Source of the DNA: Valencia hispanica
Taxonomy: Eukaryota > Chordata > Actinopteri > Cyprinodontiformes > Valenciidae
Reading direction: 5' to 3'
DNA: 64,000 bases
Assembly (NCBI GenBank): GCA_963556495.2
Contig: OY747716.1
Span: 11,174,571-11,238,570, forward strand
Shown here: positions 53,516-63,960 of the stretch, piece by piece
How positions within the stretch are numbered: the first letter of the stretch is position 1
Layout: each line of letters begins with the position of its first letter
The notes under the pieces: model-generated
Seen by the model: only the letters and a program-made list of their open reading frames with translations
Databases searched by the model: none
What the model was told of the DNA's origin: nothing
Translations under genes and position numbers: made by a program

Positions 53516-54919
53516 ATCTCCCTAGTGGTATTCTGCATGTGGGTCAGAAAGCTTAACTCCAACATGACAATTCCGAAAAAGAAAGTAAGACATAACGAAG
53601 AACTGTTTTGAATATATACATTTAATGAACATGAGCAAAATAAATCAGCAACAAGAGTTATATCCTGACATATTAATATCTTCACATGTTGTTAGACCAG
53701 TTTCTGATTTATTTACTTTATTTTACATACCGAAAAAAACCCAAGATCACACTGTTCTATGATACAAGTTATCCAGTACACAGTAGATTAAAAAACTGTA
53801 AAAAATACATAAACATTTTCATCATCAGACTAGTACTGTATGCTATCCATTTCTTTGGAATAATGTGAAGTCCATTAAATAATACAAGAGAATATAATAT
53901 ATGTCTGGCTGAAGGACTTGTAATTTGTTAGAATAGAAAAAAAAAATGATTGTCTGACACTGCAAATCCCCACGTATCAACAAATTCACACAATGTTAAA
54001 AGTATAAAAGTATAGTATAAAATATAAAAAATGACATTAAGAAGTGTTATTAAATGCAAAATGTTTTTCATTTGATCATAGTACAGATGCAACCGACACT
54101 ACCTCAGAATGTGTGCGTATATACAAACCACAAGCGAGATATAATGTTCCTGCTTGTTGCTGCTTTCTAATAGATCGTTTTGATTGCTACTACATCATAG
54201 AAAAAAGCATTCTAAGCAACATGACTACAAATCACCTAGGCATAGTGTTTATGAGATTATAGTAATGAATGACTTTATTGTCACTGTACTGGTAAGGTTA
54301 AGAAATGAGTGTGTTAACTGAATGTTATTAGAATTTAGCGTAGAGTGTGTTGTCATGATCAGGTCTGAGCAGCAGACACAGCAGGCTACAGACTTCCCAG
54401 CTAAAGATCCAATCCAAAGGTGTCCTTGTGTGTTACTCAGGTAAAGTGGCTGTTGGATATCTGCCTTGACTCACACCTTCTCAGTAACACTCAGTCATGT
54501 TTTCTCTGCCTGGAAACTCACCCCAACAATTAGTCAGCTTTGCTTTTGATTCTCTTTTACTTCTAGTGTGTCACCTCCACAGCATTTTTACCGATTGACC
54601 GCTTGAGGTTGATTTTTATTTTTTAGACAGGTTTACCTTAAGTTATTTCCGTCTTCTCCTCAACCTCTCACGGGCGTTTTACTATTTAAAGTTCTTTTCA
54701 AGGATGACAACAGAAACATTGTTTTTCAGAGATTTGGCTAGCATATTTACAGAGAAGCTGTTTGACTCTTTAACTATACACTCTACATGTAGAGAAGAAA
54801 ATTTGCACCCTTTCTACTTTGTAAAAATGTTCAAGTTCAATCAGACTGAATGAAGAGCACCTCTAAATTGTTATTTTCCGAGTAAAAAGTCAAAAAGTCT
54901 GATCTATGCAATTTCAACT
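53516..54919. other. 3' flank of receptor B, duplicated at 1256-2060
   Basis: Intergenic. About 54080-54575 aligns with 1490-1980. The block 54348-54548 is identical to 1755-1955 over 201 bases. No gene is supported. Confidence 0.65.
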
Positions 54920-55570
54920 ACTGGATACACTTTTTTCGAAACCATTCAACTGTAGTTCTAGCTGTAGGTTTAGAGTTATATGTCCTCCTGGAATGTGAAC
55001 CTCAACTCCAGGCTCAGTCCTTTTGCTCCCACTAACAATGATTTCTCTGTATTTAGCTCCATTCATCTTCCCCAACTCCTAACAAGTCAAGGGTTTCCTT
55101 TCTGTCATTTCTGAATAAAGTAATTTCCAAAGCATGATGCTGCCAACACCCTGTTTCACAGTATATTTGGAATGTTCAGGGTGCTAGTTGTTTGCCTCAC
55201 GTAGCATTTTGGAAGTGTGGGGGGGGTGGCAGCTGCTCTGTTACGTTCTCAAACTTATTACAATGCTATTGTATGTAAAGCAATTGTAACTGATATACTG
55301 TTATTATATTGTTGAAAATTATAAACTAAAACTTTAAGTACTTAAAGGCAATGTTTGCCTTGTTTTTTTCTTATGCATGTGCCTACCATGTTGGCCTAGT
55401 TCTGCCCACTGCTCCCTTTAGAACAAGGTTGGTGGACTGCTGTGGATTTCTGCAGCCCATCCAGAGCTACTATTGGCCTCTTTTTCTGCTTCTCTAAATA
55501 ATGGTCTTCCTATTGGCCTGTCAGTTTAAACTGTTTTGTTAGGTCTGCAGTTGTCCCTATCTTTAGTAAT
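54920..55570 (-). mobile_element. Degraded Tc1/mariner-like remnant (copy in unit B)
   Basis: Same remnant as 2061-2770 but less deleted: 'tcctcctggaatgtgaacctcaactccaggctcagtcc' and 'aaagcatgatgctgccaacaccctgtttcacagta' are typical antisense Tc1 text. It was present before the receptor duplication. Confidence 0.55.
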
Positions 55571-55589
55571 CATCGGCCGAGAGGCGGGG

Positions 55590-55700
55590 TACAATTCACG
55601 CACACACTCATACCTAAGGGCAATTTAGAGAGGCCAATTAACCTAATAGTCATGTTTCTTGACTGTGGGAGAAAGCCGGAGTACCCGGAGGGAACCGATG
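55590..55700 (-). mobile_element. SINE body fragment
   Basis: Reverse of the middle of the SINE at 53128-53501 ('caatttagagaggccaattaacctaatagtcatg', 'ggagaaagccggagtacccgg'). Absent from unit A at the equivalent place, so inserted after duplication or lost in A. Confidence 0.75.
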
Positions 55701-55851
55701 CTTGCACAGGGAGATAAGCAAAAAACAAACAAAACTTTTCTAGGTTGAAGTTTGCTGTTGTAGCTTGAAAAAAACGTGACAAAGTTTAGGAAACATGCTA
55801 CGAAGAATGAGTTCGGGGGAACAAGAACTAACTGATGTAACTCATATAACC

Positions 55852-56716
55852 TCACTTCTTAACACTAAGATCAGTTCTTGTTGTGGGCATTGCTGTTTGA
55901 CAGTCAGTGCTGAAAGAAATATGATTCTTTAAGCGTGGGAAACATTTTACCAGCAGCTGTTTGAAATGGTCCTGGAATTTCTTCCCCACAAATGTGTAAA
56001 AGATGGGACTGATGCAGAAGTAAAAGTACGCCATGTTACGAGTGACACGAAGAGCGTAACCGAGGTTCTTCTGAGTCTCACAGTCTTTGGCTTCATCAAT
56101 CAGGAGTTCTACAATGTTAAAAGGTATCCAGCAGATAAAGAACAACACTACAATGATGAAGATCACCCTGACTGCCTGGAATTTAGTAGCTACATTGGAA
56201 GACATGATGGTGATTGTAATCCTAAGGTAACAAAATATAATAACTGCCAAAGGGAGGATCAAGAAGACGAAAAGCTGAATATAAAATCCAGATTTTTTTA
56301 CATGAATATTAGTGACGTTACCAACCATAGGAGGAACCTGATCCTCCTCACAGTACTCTTTGCCCAGAAACCTATAGGTGTTATGTAGAAGCATCGGTCT
56401 GATGCAAGCCAAACCACTGATCAGCCACACCACTGTACAGGAAATGATAGCATTGCTTCGACTTCTTACATGTACTACAGGCATTATATGTACAAAAGCG
56501 AGGTAACGGTCAAAAGTCAGCAGAGTTAAAAAGAAGACAGAACTATAGAAGCCCATATAGTAGACACTGAAGACGATCTTGCACATAGCTGAGCCAAAAA
56601 TCCAGTGAGAGAGCTGCATGTAGACGCCCAGAAAGGGAAGGCTGCTCATGAAGATCAGGGAGGACGCCACCAGGTTCACCAGCAAGATGTTGATCACAGT
56701 GTTCAGTTTCTCAAAC
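55852..56716 (-). CDS. Chemokine-receptor-like GPCR B, last coding exon (TM2 to C-tail)
   Basis: Paralogue of receptor A with the same architecture: HWIFG and TM3 Cys, DRYLAFVH, KEYCEE in ECL2, CWIP, KDCETQ in ECL3, FVGKKF after TM7. The acceptor (TTCTAG) ends at 56717 and joins 59764 across the same Arg codon, giving 340 residues in all. Transmembrane segments are nearly identical to A, but ECL2 is different and longer (EEDQVPPMVGNVTNIHV against EEFENLTIIDVKKL), as is part of the C-tail. Ser again occupies positions 2.50 and 7.49. It is likely a working receptor; the ligand is unknown. Confidence 0.9.
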
Positions 56717-58559
56717 CTAGAAGCAAGGTGAGAAGACAGATAAGAAGCATACTTACATTCTGGAACTTTGAAAACACAAAGATCCAAGGGTTTAATTTCA
56801 TGCAAGTCTGAAGAACATTTGACAAAAGTTCTGTGTGAGCATTAGACAGAGAGCCTTAATCAGTAGATTACTTTTTTTGCCAGCTTGGCCTTTTTATTCA
56901 GTTCACATTAACAGGTAATGTTATTGGTTCATTTTCCAGAAAGAGATGTTGTTATTTAAACACAACATAAAAAATAATAATATTAGAAAACAGATTTTTT
57001 TTTAAATATTTGTCGGACTCCAACTTGTTTGGCTTGTTCACTACTAGCAACTTTGGCTATGAGGCAGAGATAAAGATTATTGTTTATCCCCTCTTCTTAA
57101 AACAATTTATGCTTATTTTATTAACTGCTACAATCACAGGCACATACTTCCTGAAATTAGATTTCATCAAACTCACGGAAAATTAAAAAAAACATTATTT
57201 TCATGGTATACTAGATGCAGCCCTGAAAATGTTGAGATTTTATGACATTACAAAAAATTTCGTCTTCACTCTGCTTAAACTGTGTGTTACATTGTTGTAT
57301 TATTTTTTCTGAGATTCCTTTATTTATCTGCACTCAGAAATAAACTACAATATTATTTAAAATCTAAATTTGCTAGGGTTATGCATGATTTTGGACGAAC
57401 TGTATGACAGTAATCACAGATCCATCTCCCAAAGTGATATAATATAAACTGAGGAAGCATAAGTATGTACGGTCTTTAGGTAGTTACTAAAGCAATAACA
57501 GTTGATCATCATGGATCGGAGGATCAACCAAGGTATACTTATAATAATTTATTAACTTCGCTAAATGTTTATTAAGATTGACATCCAGGTAGCAAATTTT
57601 ATTCATAAAGGTTTTATCCATGAAACTTAACGATCAAATGATTTCAAAATGTACAAAACATTTCCGTGGACTTCCAGAAAGTTGTACAGACAAATAAGCT
57701 ACTGTGTTTTGCCTCATATTATAGCAAATCTGTCAACTAACATGGCTTTGTTCTCCTGGGAGTTTTATTCCCCACTACAGTTTTTGGGTCCATTTAAAAC
57801 AAACGCTGATTTGTTTCCACCCTTTGTGCGATTTGTGAGGGTGTGAACACAGGAATCTCACTAGAAAACAAAAAATGAACAAAATGAATGAAAATAAAAT
57901 AAAATGAAAAAACAAATAATGAACTCTAGAGTGCTTCATTTAGGTAAACAACTTCCTGGTAAATGCTGCAAGTTTGAACCAAGTGCCCTCCTGAAGGCAG
58001 GTATGCATGTGGGATACGGTAGGCTTAACAAACAAACGGTCGCCGTGTTTCTTCTTAAACCAGAAAGCCCAACTTACATCATTTCACAATCATTCTGTAA
58101 GCAGCTCAGATAATATTGGCTGAATTATAACCAGAAACACACTAATGATATGCTTACATTTTCCGTGTTTACTACTAGCTCACAACAACATCTGCTTCCT
58201 CTATTTGCATTTGGTTCTCCATCTCTGGACACATCTGACCACTAAACAGACTAAATGATCTTGAATGTTTTGTACTGACTGGTTTCAGTTCATTTGGAGT
58301 TTTCTCTGTGTAAAAAAAAGAAACCGAACCAGTGGTAAAAGTGACACAGTGACAAACTTAACAACTGATTTGAACCAAAGTAAACAAACTACAGATATTA
58401 AATCATCCTTAAAAAAGAATGTTGGTCTGAGGAAAAGCAAATAATAGAGGATCAGAATTTTATCTTCGATTCAGTATCAACATTATCAATCATCTTTTTA
58501 TCAGTGTACTAACAGCATGTTTACATAATTTCCTCACTGTTCTCTTCTACTACTCTCCA
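56717..58559. other. Receptor B intron, proximal part
   Basis: Noncoding, AT-rich. It aligns in patches with 4016-4935 of receptor A. No exon, RNA gene or young repeat is seen. Confidence 0.6.
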
Positions 58560-59110
58560 CTTTATTTATTTGCTGTTATTTCAACTGCTAACTTTATGTT
58601 AAGTTAAGGATGATATTCAGAGTAACTGAATCTTCTCCCTCTACTGTTATCAACTTTTTACTTTCTCTAACATTGAAAGTACTCTTACAACAGTTCTTTT
58701 GTTCTTTCTGTGTCTCTGCTCTGTCTTCTCAAGCCTCCAGTCGGTCGTGGCAGACGGCCGCTCATACTGAGCCAGGTTCTGGTTCTGCTGGAGGTTTCCT
58801 CCTGTTAAAGGGGAGTTTTTCTTCCTCACTGTCGCTACATGCTTGCTCAGTATAAGGGATTGAAGTGATGTGAAGTCAACGACAACGCAGGGGACTGTCC
58901 ACTATCGCTACATGTTCGACCGAGACGAGTGAATGATGCAAGTCAATGACTTGATGTAGTCCGCTGGGTTTCCTTAGATATAAAACTTATAAACTGATTG
59001 GAATAATGAACTGAAGGATTAATTGGAATGTATGTATAACTGAAGTGAAATTACTTTTCTTGTATTCTTGAATTGGCGCTATATGAATAAATTAAGTTGA
59101 ACTGAATCCT
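58560..59110 (+). mobile_element. Old L2-type 3' UTR in the receptor B intron
   Basis: A diverged version of the L2-a 3' UTR ('cagtcggtcgtggcagacggccgctcatactgagcc', 'aaggggagtttttc', 'ttggcgctatatgaataaa'). Parts are shared with 5145-5870 in the A intron, so it predates the duplication. Confidence 0.75.
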
Positions 59111-59757
59111 CAAAAAAAAAAGAAAAATTTGGCATGAATTAAAAAAACAATTCTATTGTTGCAGTGTTAATAGCAAAGCATGAGATTTCTTCCATTTGAG
59201 ATTTTTTCCCTTTTTAGTCAAGCTGTTGCATTTTTCTATTTAGTTCAGCATTCACCCTTTACCTTTGCTTTCAGAAAATAAATAACGAGATGCTCAGATT
59301 TTGATCAAATTCATGGATTCTTATTCAGTCTTACTTGTTCCAAGAAAGCAATTCATATTTGCCATAAACTTTGTTTACCCCAAAGGAAGCATGCTTCTCT
59401 CTGAACCACAAAAAGTGATGGTGCAACAACAACTTCAAGCAAAACTACCAAAAAGGTGATCACAGCAGGTGGTTCCTTTTAAAGTAAAAACTTCTTTCAA
59501 AATCTCAATTGAAAGCAATATTTTGTCATTTGCAAGCAGAATTTCTACCAACTTTAACAATACCATCATTTTTTACAGGTTAACTTCTTTATTTTTTTAA
59601 CTGCATTTTATAATTCCTCAGGCTTTCTATCAACGCTTATTCAATTATCTGAATCATTGATGAGTGACAAAAAAGTAAAAACAATGACGTATTTTTTCAC
59701 AGTAGTGTATGGCAAACTAATGTTAATCTTTAGGAATGCCTCTAATTAAGCTTTTTT
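59111..59757. other. Receptor B intron, distal part
   Basis: Aligns with 18930-19608 in the receptor A intron. No gene seen. Confidence 0.6.
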
Positions 59758-59763
59758 ACTCAC

Positions 59764-59921
59764 CGATGGATGACAACTAAAACCAGCACGCTGTTAACAA
59801 CACTGAAGACAAACATGAAGTAGTAAAGGTAAGAAAAATTTGCTCCCAGGCTGTTATCACCATCTCTGCTACATGGCCCAATCCCTACTGGAGAAATATC
59901 ACTAGAGTTTGTTGGTGTCAT
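59764..59921 (-). CDS. Chemokine-receptor-like GPCR B, first coding exon (N-terminus and TM1)
   Basis: Encodes MTPTNSSDISPVGIGPC… with two N-glycosylation sites (NSS, NFS), one N-terminal Cys and TM1 (FMFVFSVVNSVLVLVVI), ending IHR. Donor GTGAGT starts at 59763 and the acceptor before the ATG is TTGACAG. The N-terminus is two residues shorter than in A and differs mainly between residues 8 and 18. The ATG at 59921 has A at -3; unlike A, no ATG precedes it in frame in the upstream exon (AAG instead of ATG). Confidence 0.88.
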
Positions 59922-60079
59922 CTTTGTGCAAAATCTGTCAAAAATAAAATTCACAATATCATGTTGCCAGTTTGAACATAATTTATGTTTTTTTAACATG
60001 TAATTTTTGTTCATCTAAAAAAACAGACCAGGAAGTTTTTCTTCAAAAAAAAAATAAAATCCATAATTAGTTTTCTTAC

Positions 60080-60190
60080 CTCTTGTGTGACAGAAGGTGC
60101 AGACTGTGCCTCTAAAAGTCTCTCTGATCATTGAAGAGCTCCTTTTCCAAACTAAGGACAGTTAGACTAAAGTGTCTGTGGGCTGGTCTG
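60080..60190 (-). other. Probable 5' non-coding exon of receptor B
   Basis: The donor GTAAG begins at 60079 after …CACACAAGAG on the minus strand, equivalent to 19926 in A. The 5' limit is not visible. Confidence 0.5.
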
Positions 60191-60699
60191 AGCTTTTTTA
60201 ATGTGAAACGTAGCAGGGATCTAATGACATGACAATAAACAAGGCATGTGCAAACAGCTTCAGTGAGATCAGCTTACATAAAAAAATCATCCGGCACAAT
60301 ACTATATGGAGGACCAATCCTGCCATAAAAAAGTAAATAAATCAGAAATAAATGAATTGAGGTAATGAATGAATTACCCCCCAATAGATGAGTAAATAAA
60401 TTAATGTGTCAAAGTAAAAAATGTCAGACATGAATTGGTATTTTAATGTCGATCATTAGCTGTTTTAATTTATGTCTGCATGTTCTCAATTTTACTTTTG
60501 ACGTTTCTTTCTTTGTTAAGTTTTGACAGATGTAAATTTATTATTATATTATCTTCCCAAGCCTATTTATTGTTTTCATATTTACTCTCTCACTAATATA
60601 TTTAGAAAAAAAATCACTTAAATGTTTTTAATTTTTGTAGATTTTTTTTTGTCTGTTTAATTCTTAAACACAGATGCATTTCCTTTCCTAATGTATCAC
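60191..60699. other. Upstream region of receptor B
   Basis: AT-rich. About 60195-60400 aligns with the upstream region of receptor A (20040-20230). It should contain the promoter, but no TATA or CpG-rich signal stands out. Confidence 0.5.
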
Positions 60700-61186
60700 T
60701 GCTGTCAATACCATACCTGGGCTTTTTCGCTACTTTGGGGGCTTTGGCGGTCTGCTTTTCTCCATCCGAAAGGGTAGGGGTTGCGTCTCCTGGGTCTGGG
60801 AGCTCCTTGCTTTGCTGGGGTATTGGTACCTGGACCTGGGAGTATAAAGTGTGTTTGGGGAGTATGAGTGAGTGTACAGCGTGCATTCTTGTGTGTATAG
60901 GTGTGCAGGTGAGAGTGAATGTGCGTAAGAGGGAGGGAACTGACTGTGTCTGTGTGTTCCTGTGTATGCGTCTCGTTGGATCTTGGGCTACCCCCCAAGG
61001 GTACACTTGATCGCCTGCTTTGTATGTTTTGTACTTTGTACTTCATTGCTAGGTTTGATAGACCTTGGTTGGATGCTTGGTGTTGGTGCTCTGCGGTGTG
61101 CAGGATTGAGATTTGGGAGCTGGTTGAGCTCGGTGTCTAGGTGCAGGCTAGACTTGACCTGAGGATGCCGTCCGTCCACTGTGGCT
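60700..61186 (+). mobile_element. L1-like G-rich 3' region, left part
   Basis: G/T-rich sequence ('gggctttggcggtctgc', 'gggtctgggagctcc', 'tgtgtgtataggtgtgcagg') of the kind that follows L1 ORF2 at 17471-18445. Interrupted by the THAP-domain transposon; it seems to resume at 62961. No coding frames are supported. Confidence 0.5.
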
Positions 61187-61259
61187 ATGGGGATGGCTAG
61201 TGGCTACGTCATCGTAGCTGAAAATGTAACTTCCGTGTCCAAACCAAATCGCGGTCGCA

Positions 61260-61375
61260 ATGGTGCAGTGCTGTGTCCCGTGTTGCAATAAAATAAATTA
61301 TGGCAACATAACGATATGTTACTATCGCTTTCCTCTGGACGAAAACAAGAGGAGGAGATTGCTTAAACTGATACG
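61260..61375 (+). pseudogene. THAP zinc-finger exon of the transposon
   Basis: Starts MVQCCVPCCNKI (ATG in the good context CGCAATGG) and reads YYRFPLDENKRRRLLKLIR up to a GTAAG donor at 61376. The spaced Cys pair after the start followed by FP and a basic helix is the beginning of a C2CH THAP DNA-binding domain. The second exon with the Cys-His half was not found, so the gene is incomplete. Confidence 0.7.
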
Positions 61376-61573
61376 GTAAGCTGGATCTCTAGTCATGAAA
61401 AATACATTTAAGTGTGGGCTAGCGCCAGTATTTGGACTAAGTTAGCCGAGATAACGTTAACTGTTGCTGTTATGATGGAGTGGGGCCACATAAAATAAAC
61501 GATTAAAGTCAATATTTATGAGAATAAAGTTGTCATTTGCTAGTTTAATCTATCAATTTATTTATAAAGTGCT

Positions 61574-62128
61574 TTAAAGCTACATTGTGTAAGAACTTCT
61601 CCCATCTAGCGGTGAAACAACCAACTGAATATTACGTTCTAGCCCCACCTCCCACCCCCCTATTCCGAGCACGATTTAACTCCTAAGGTGGCCGTTTCAT
61701 GCCAAGGTTGACATGGTTTCTAGTACTACGACTTCATCCAGTGTTCCTTCCAGTGATGAGGTTACTTTAGAAAACTACATTGCATTTAGTTATATAGTCA
61801 GTAAACATGTTGGTGCCGCGTCGCGAGTAGAAAATCTCCCTCTGGCATTCGTCACGGTGCAACTGAGTGTAGCGAAAGCACGAAAGGTGGAGCTAGAATT
61901 TCCAGGAATGTCCCTCGTTGACGAATGTATTTCAAAGATGGAGGCTCAACATGGATTCAGCCATTCGCACGACTCACGCATATGTATTCTGAATAGCAGA
62001 TTCTAAACTTACGAGAATACTTTCATTAGTAGGTGGAAATAATTACACGTGAATGAGCACATATTTTTGAAAGAACAAAGGGGTTTTTGCTAAGAATTAA
62101 CTAAAAAAAATACACAATGTAGCTTTAA
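61574..62128. mobile_element. MITE with 18-base inverted ends and TTAA target
   Basis: TTAAAGCTACATTGTGTA at 61574 and its reverse complement ending at 62128. The outer TTAA may be the target duplication; the host text 'aaagtgctttaa' continues as 'gatgaccaaaag' after it. A 97-codon frame inside (61713-62006) begins MVSSTTTSSSVPSSDEVTLE but has no recognised domain and is more likely chance. TTAA targets fit piggyBac-like or Kolobok elements. Confidence 0.7.
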
Positions 62129-62449
62129 GATGACCAAAAGTCAAAAACAAGGCACTGTACAATCAAGACAAAACGAGACATTAAAATAAAATAAAAATAA
62201 ATAAAATAAGTAAAAACAGAAAACATTTCTATATAAAAGCTCAAACAAATTAAAAACAAAGATAGCCCAGACAAAAAGGAGTTAATGTAATTCTGAGTCC
62301 AGCGGAGAGCAGAGATTCAGGGCTGCTGCGCGAGGGAAGCTGCTTGTGAACTCTGACAAAGGAGAGGAGTGGAGGTTTGCACCACTGGTCGGTGGGTGGA
62401 TATGTGCTTCATGTCGGATCAACCCCAAAATGTAATCACTAGTTCCTAT

Positions 62450-62565
62450 TCCCATGGCTCACATTTCCTTAAAATCTTATCGAATCCATCTATAACTTCC
62501 TAAGTTATGTTGCTAACAGACCGATAGTCGGGCACGAAAACTTACCTCCTGGCGGAGGTAATAAA
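62450..62565. repeat. MITE-like fragment related to 4936-5140
   Basis: Contains 'atccatctataacttcctaagttatgttgctaac' and 'acctcctggcggaggt', the reverse of the repeat at 4936-5140. Partial copy. Confidence 0.5.
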
Positions 62566-62960
62566 AAAAGACATTCTCCATCTACCGTCTTTCTGTGTAA
62601 ATATCTCATGTTACAACATGAAAACATGTGGTTTACATTCAGGTGCGGCATATATATGACCAAAGTGTATTTTCTTGTCAAATTTATTCATTCAGGTGTG
62701 CTCAATAGTCTGAAAATGAGGGTAGTTATTAATGAACAGTCATTTTTTACCTAATTAAACTCATTTACAAAAATAAAGTAGTTCACGAGAATTAGTTATA
62801 ATTTAGAAGGTATAAAACAATATACGAGATTTAAGTAATAATTTACAAGATTAAGTCATTTAAAAGAATAAACCTTGGCAACCGCCATTGTGTTTACATT
62901 AGGAGCAGCGGTGGGTTGGACACGGAATTGATGATGTGACATCACGTTAGCCATCCCCAT

Positions 62961-63280
62961 TGGTGTGGCGCCCCGACATGGGGCGGAGGGGAATTGGGAT
63001 GTTGGTTGTAGGGATTAGCCCAGGATGGCAGCGGTGCATGTCGGCCATCGGCTGGCCGTGGCCCGCTGGGGCTTGGGCCTTGCTGGCGGTCTCCGGGTCC
63101 ATGGCTGGAGCTGTTCTGGCGTGGCCGGTTGCCAGCGGAGCCTGTGGGATGCCCCCCTGGGCCCCTGCATTGTAGCTACTGGATGTTCCCCCCGGTTAAG
63201 GTTATTAGTGTTTGGTATACAGAACCGGTTGATGAGTGTATGCATTTGAATTACACAGGGAAAATGTTTACATATGACTA
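62961..63280 (+). mobile_element. L1-like G-rich 3' region, right part
   Basis: GC-rich stretch (62961-63190) that appears to continue 60700-61186 after removal of the THAP element. The following 90 bases are ordinary. No gene. Confidence 0.45.
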
Positions 63281-63381
63281 AAATCACATGGCGAACCATT
63301 AAAGAGGTTTTAGCATAGCATTGTTCTCTGCAAGGAAAACACTGCTGTGTTGTGTCGTAGATATGTAGGATTTGGCTATGA
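63281..63381. repeat. Repeat copy lacking the L2-b insertion
   Basis: 'aaaatcacatggcgaaccattaaagaggttttagcatagcattgttctctg' matches the joined flanks of L2-b (32128-32152 plus 36864-36890). A shorter internal segment than at 36890-36960 is present. Confidence 0.75.
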
Positions 63382-63394
63382 ATAAATATGAATA

Positions 63395-63960
63395 GACTGA
63401 TAGATGGATTGGTAGGGCGTCTGCAGTTATGCGGGCGCTGTACTACTCTGTTGTGGTGAAGAGAGAGCTGACCCGAAAGGCGAAGCTCTCGATTTACCGG
63501 TCGATCTACGTTCCTACCCTCATCTATGGTCACAAACTCTGGGTGGTGACCGAAAGAACGAGATCACGGATACAAGCGGCTGAAATGAGTTTCCTCCGTA
63601 GAGTGTTTGGGCTCTCACTTAGAGATAGGGTGAGAAGCTCAGTCATCCGGAGGGGGCTCAGAGTAGAGCTGCTGCTCCTCCCCATCGAGAGGAGTCAGTT
63701 GAGGTGGCTCGGGCATCTGGTCAGGATGCCTCCTGGACGCCTCCCTGTTGAGGTGTTTCGAGCACGTCCCAGCGGGAGGAGGCCCAGGGTAAGGCCCAGG
63801 ACACGCTGGAAGGACAATGTTTCTCGGCTGGCCTGGGAGCGCCTTGGGATTCCTCCTGAAGAGCTGGACAAAGTGGCGGAGAGGAAAGTCTGGGTGTCCT
63901 TGCTTAAGCTGCTGCCCCCGCGACCCGACCCCGGATAAGCAGAAGAAAATGGATGGATGG
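63395..63960 (+). mobile_element. Rex3/RTE-like LINE 3' end, young copy
   Basis: C-terminal reverse transcriptase region, open from 63429 to 63938: VVVKRELTRKAKLSIYRSIY, RIQAAEMSFLRRVFGLSLRD, RSQLRWLGHLVRMPPGRLP and LLPPRPDPG, then the tail (ATGG)n. A perfect 13-base target duplication, ATAAATATGAATA, lies at 63382-63394 and 63961-63973. 5'-truncated; the open frame shows recent insertion, not function. Confidence 0.92.

Larger units (their letters stand above)
61187..62960 (+). mobile_element. DNA transposon with THAP-domain gene remnant
   Basis: The ends share a perfect 13-base inverted repeat, ATGGGGATGGCTA (61187-61199 and 62948-62960 reversed), extended imperfectly to about 55 bases including TTCCGTGTCCAA. 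Inside is a THAP-type exon (61260-61375), a TTAA-flanked MITE, and AT-rich noncoding sequence. THAP domains occur in P-element/THAP9-like and some Kolobok transposons. No catalytic domain is left, and the target duplication is unclear. Confidence 0.7.

Noticed and set aside
63024..63533. 172-residue minus-strand frame with Arg/Pro-rich end
   Set aside because: It spans the G-rich L1-like block, a dispersed repeat and a Rex3 end, so it crosses three unrelated pieces.
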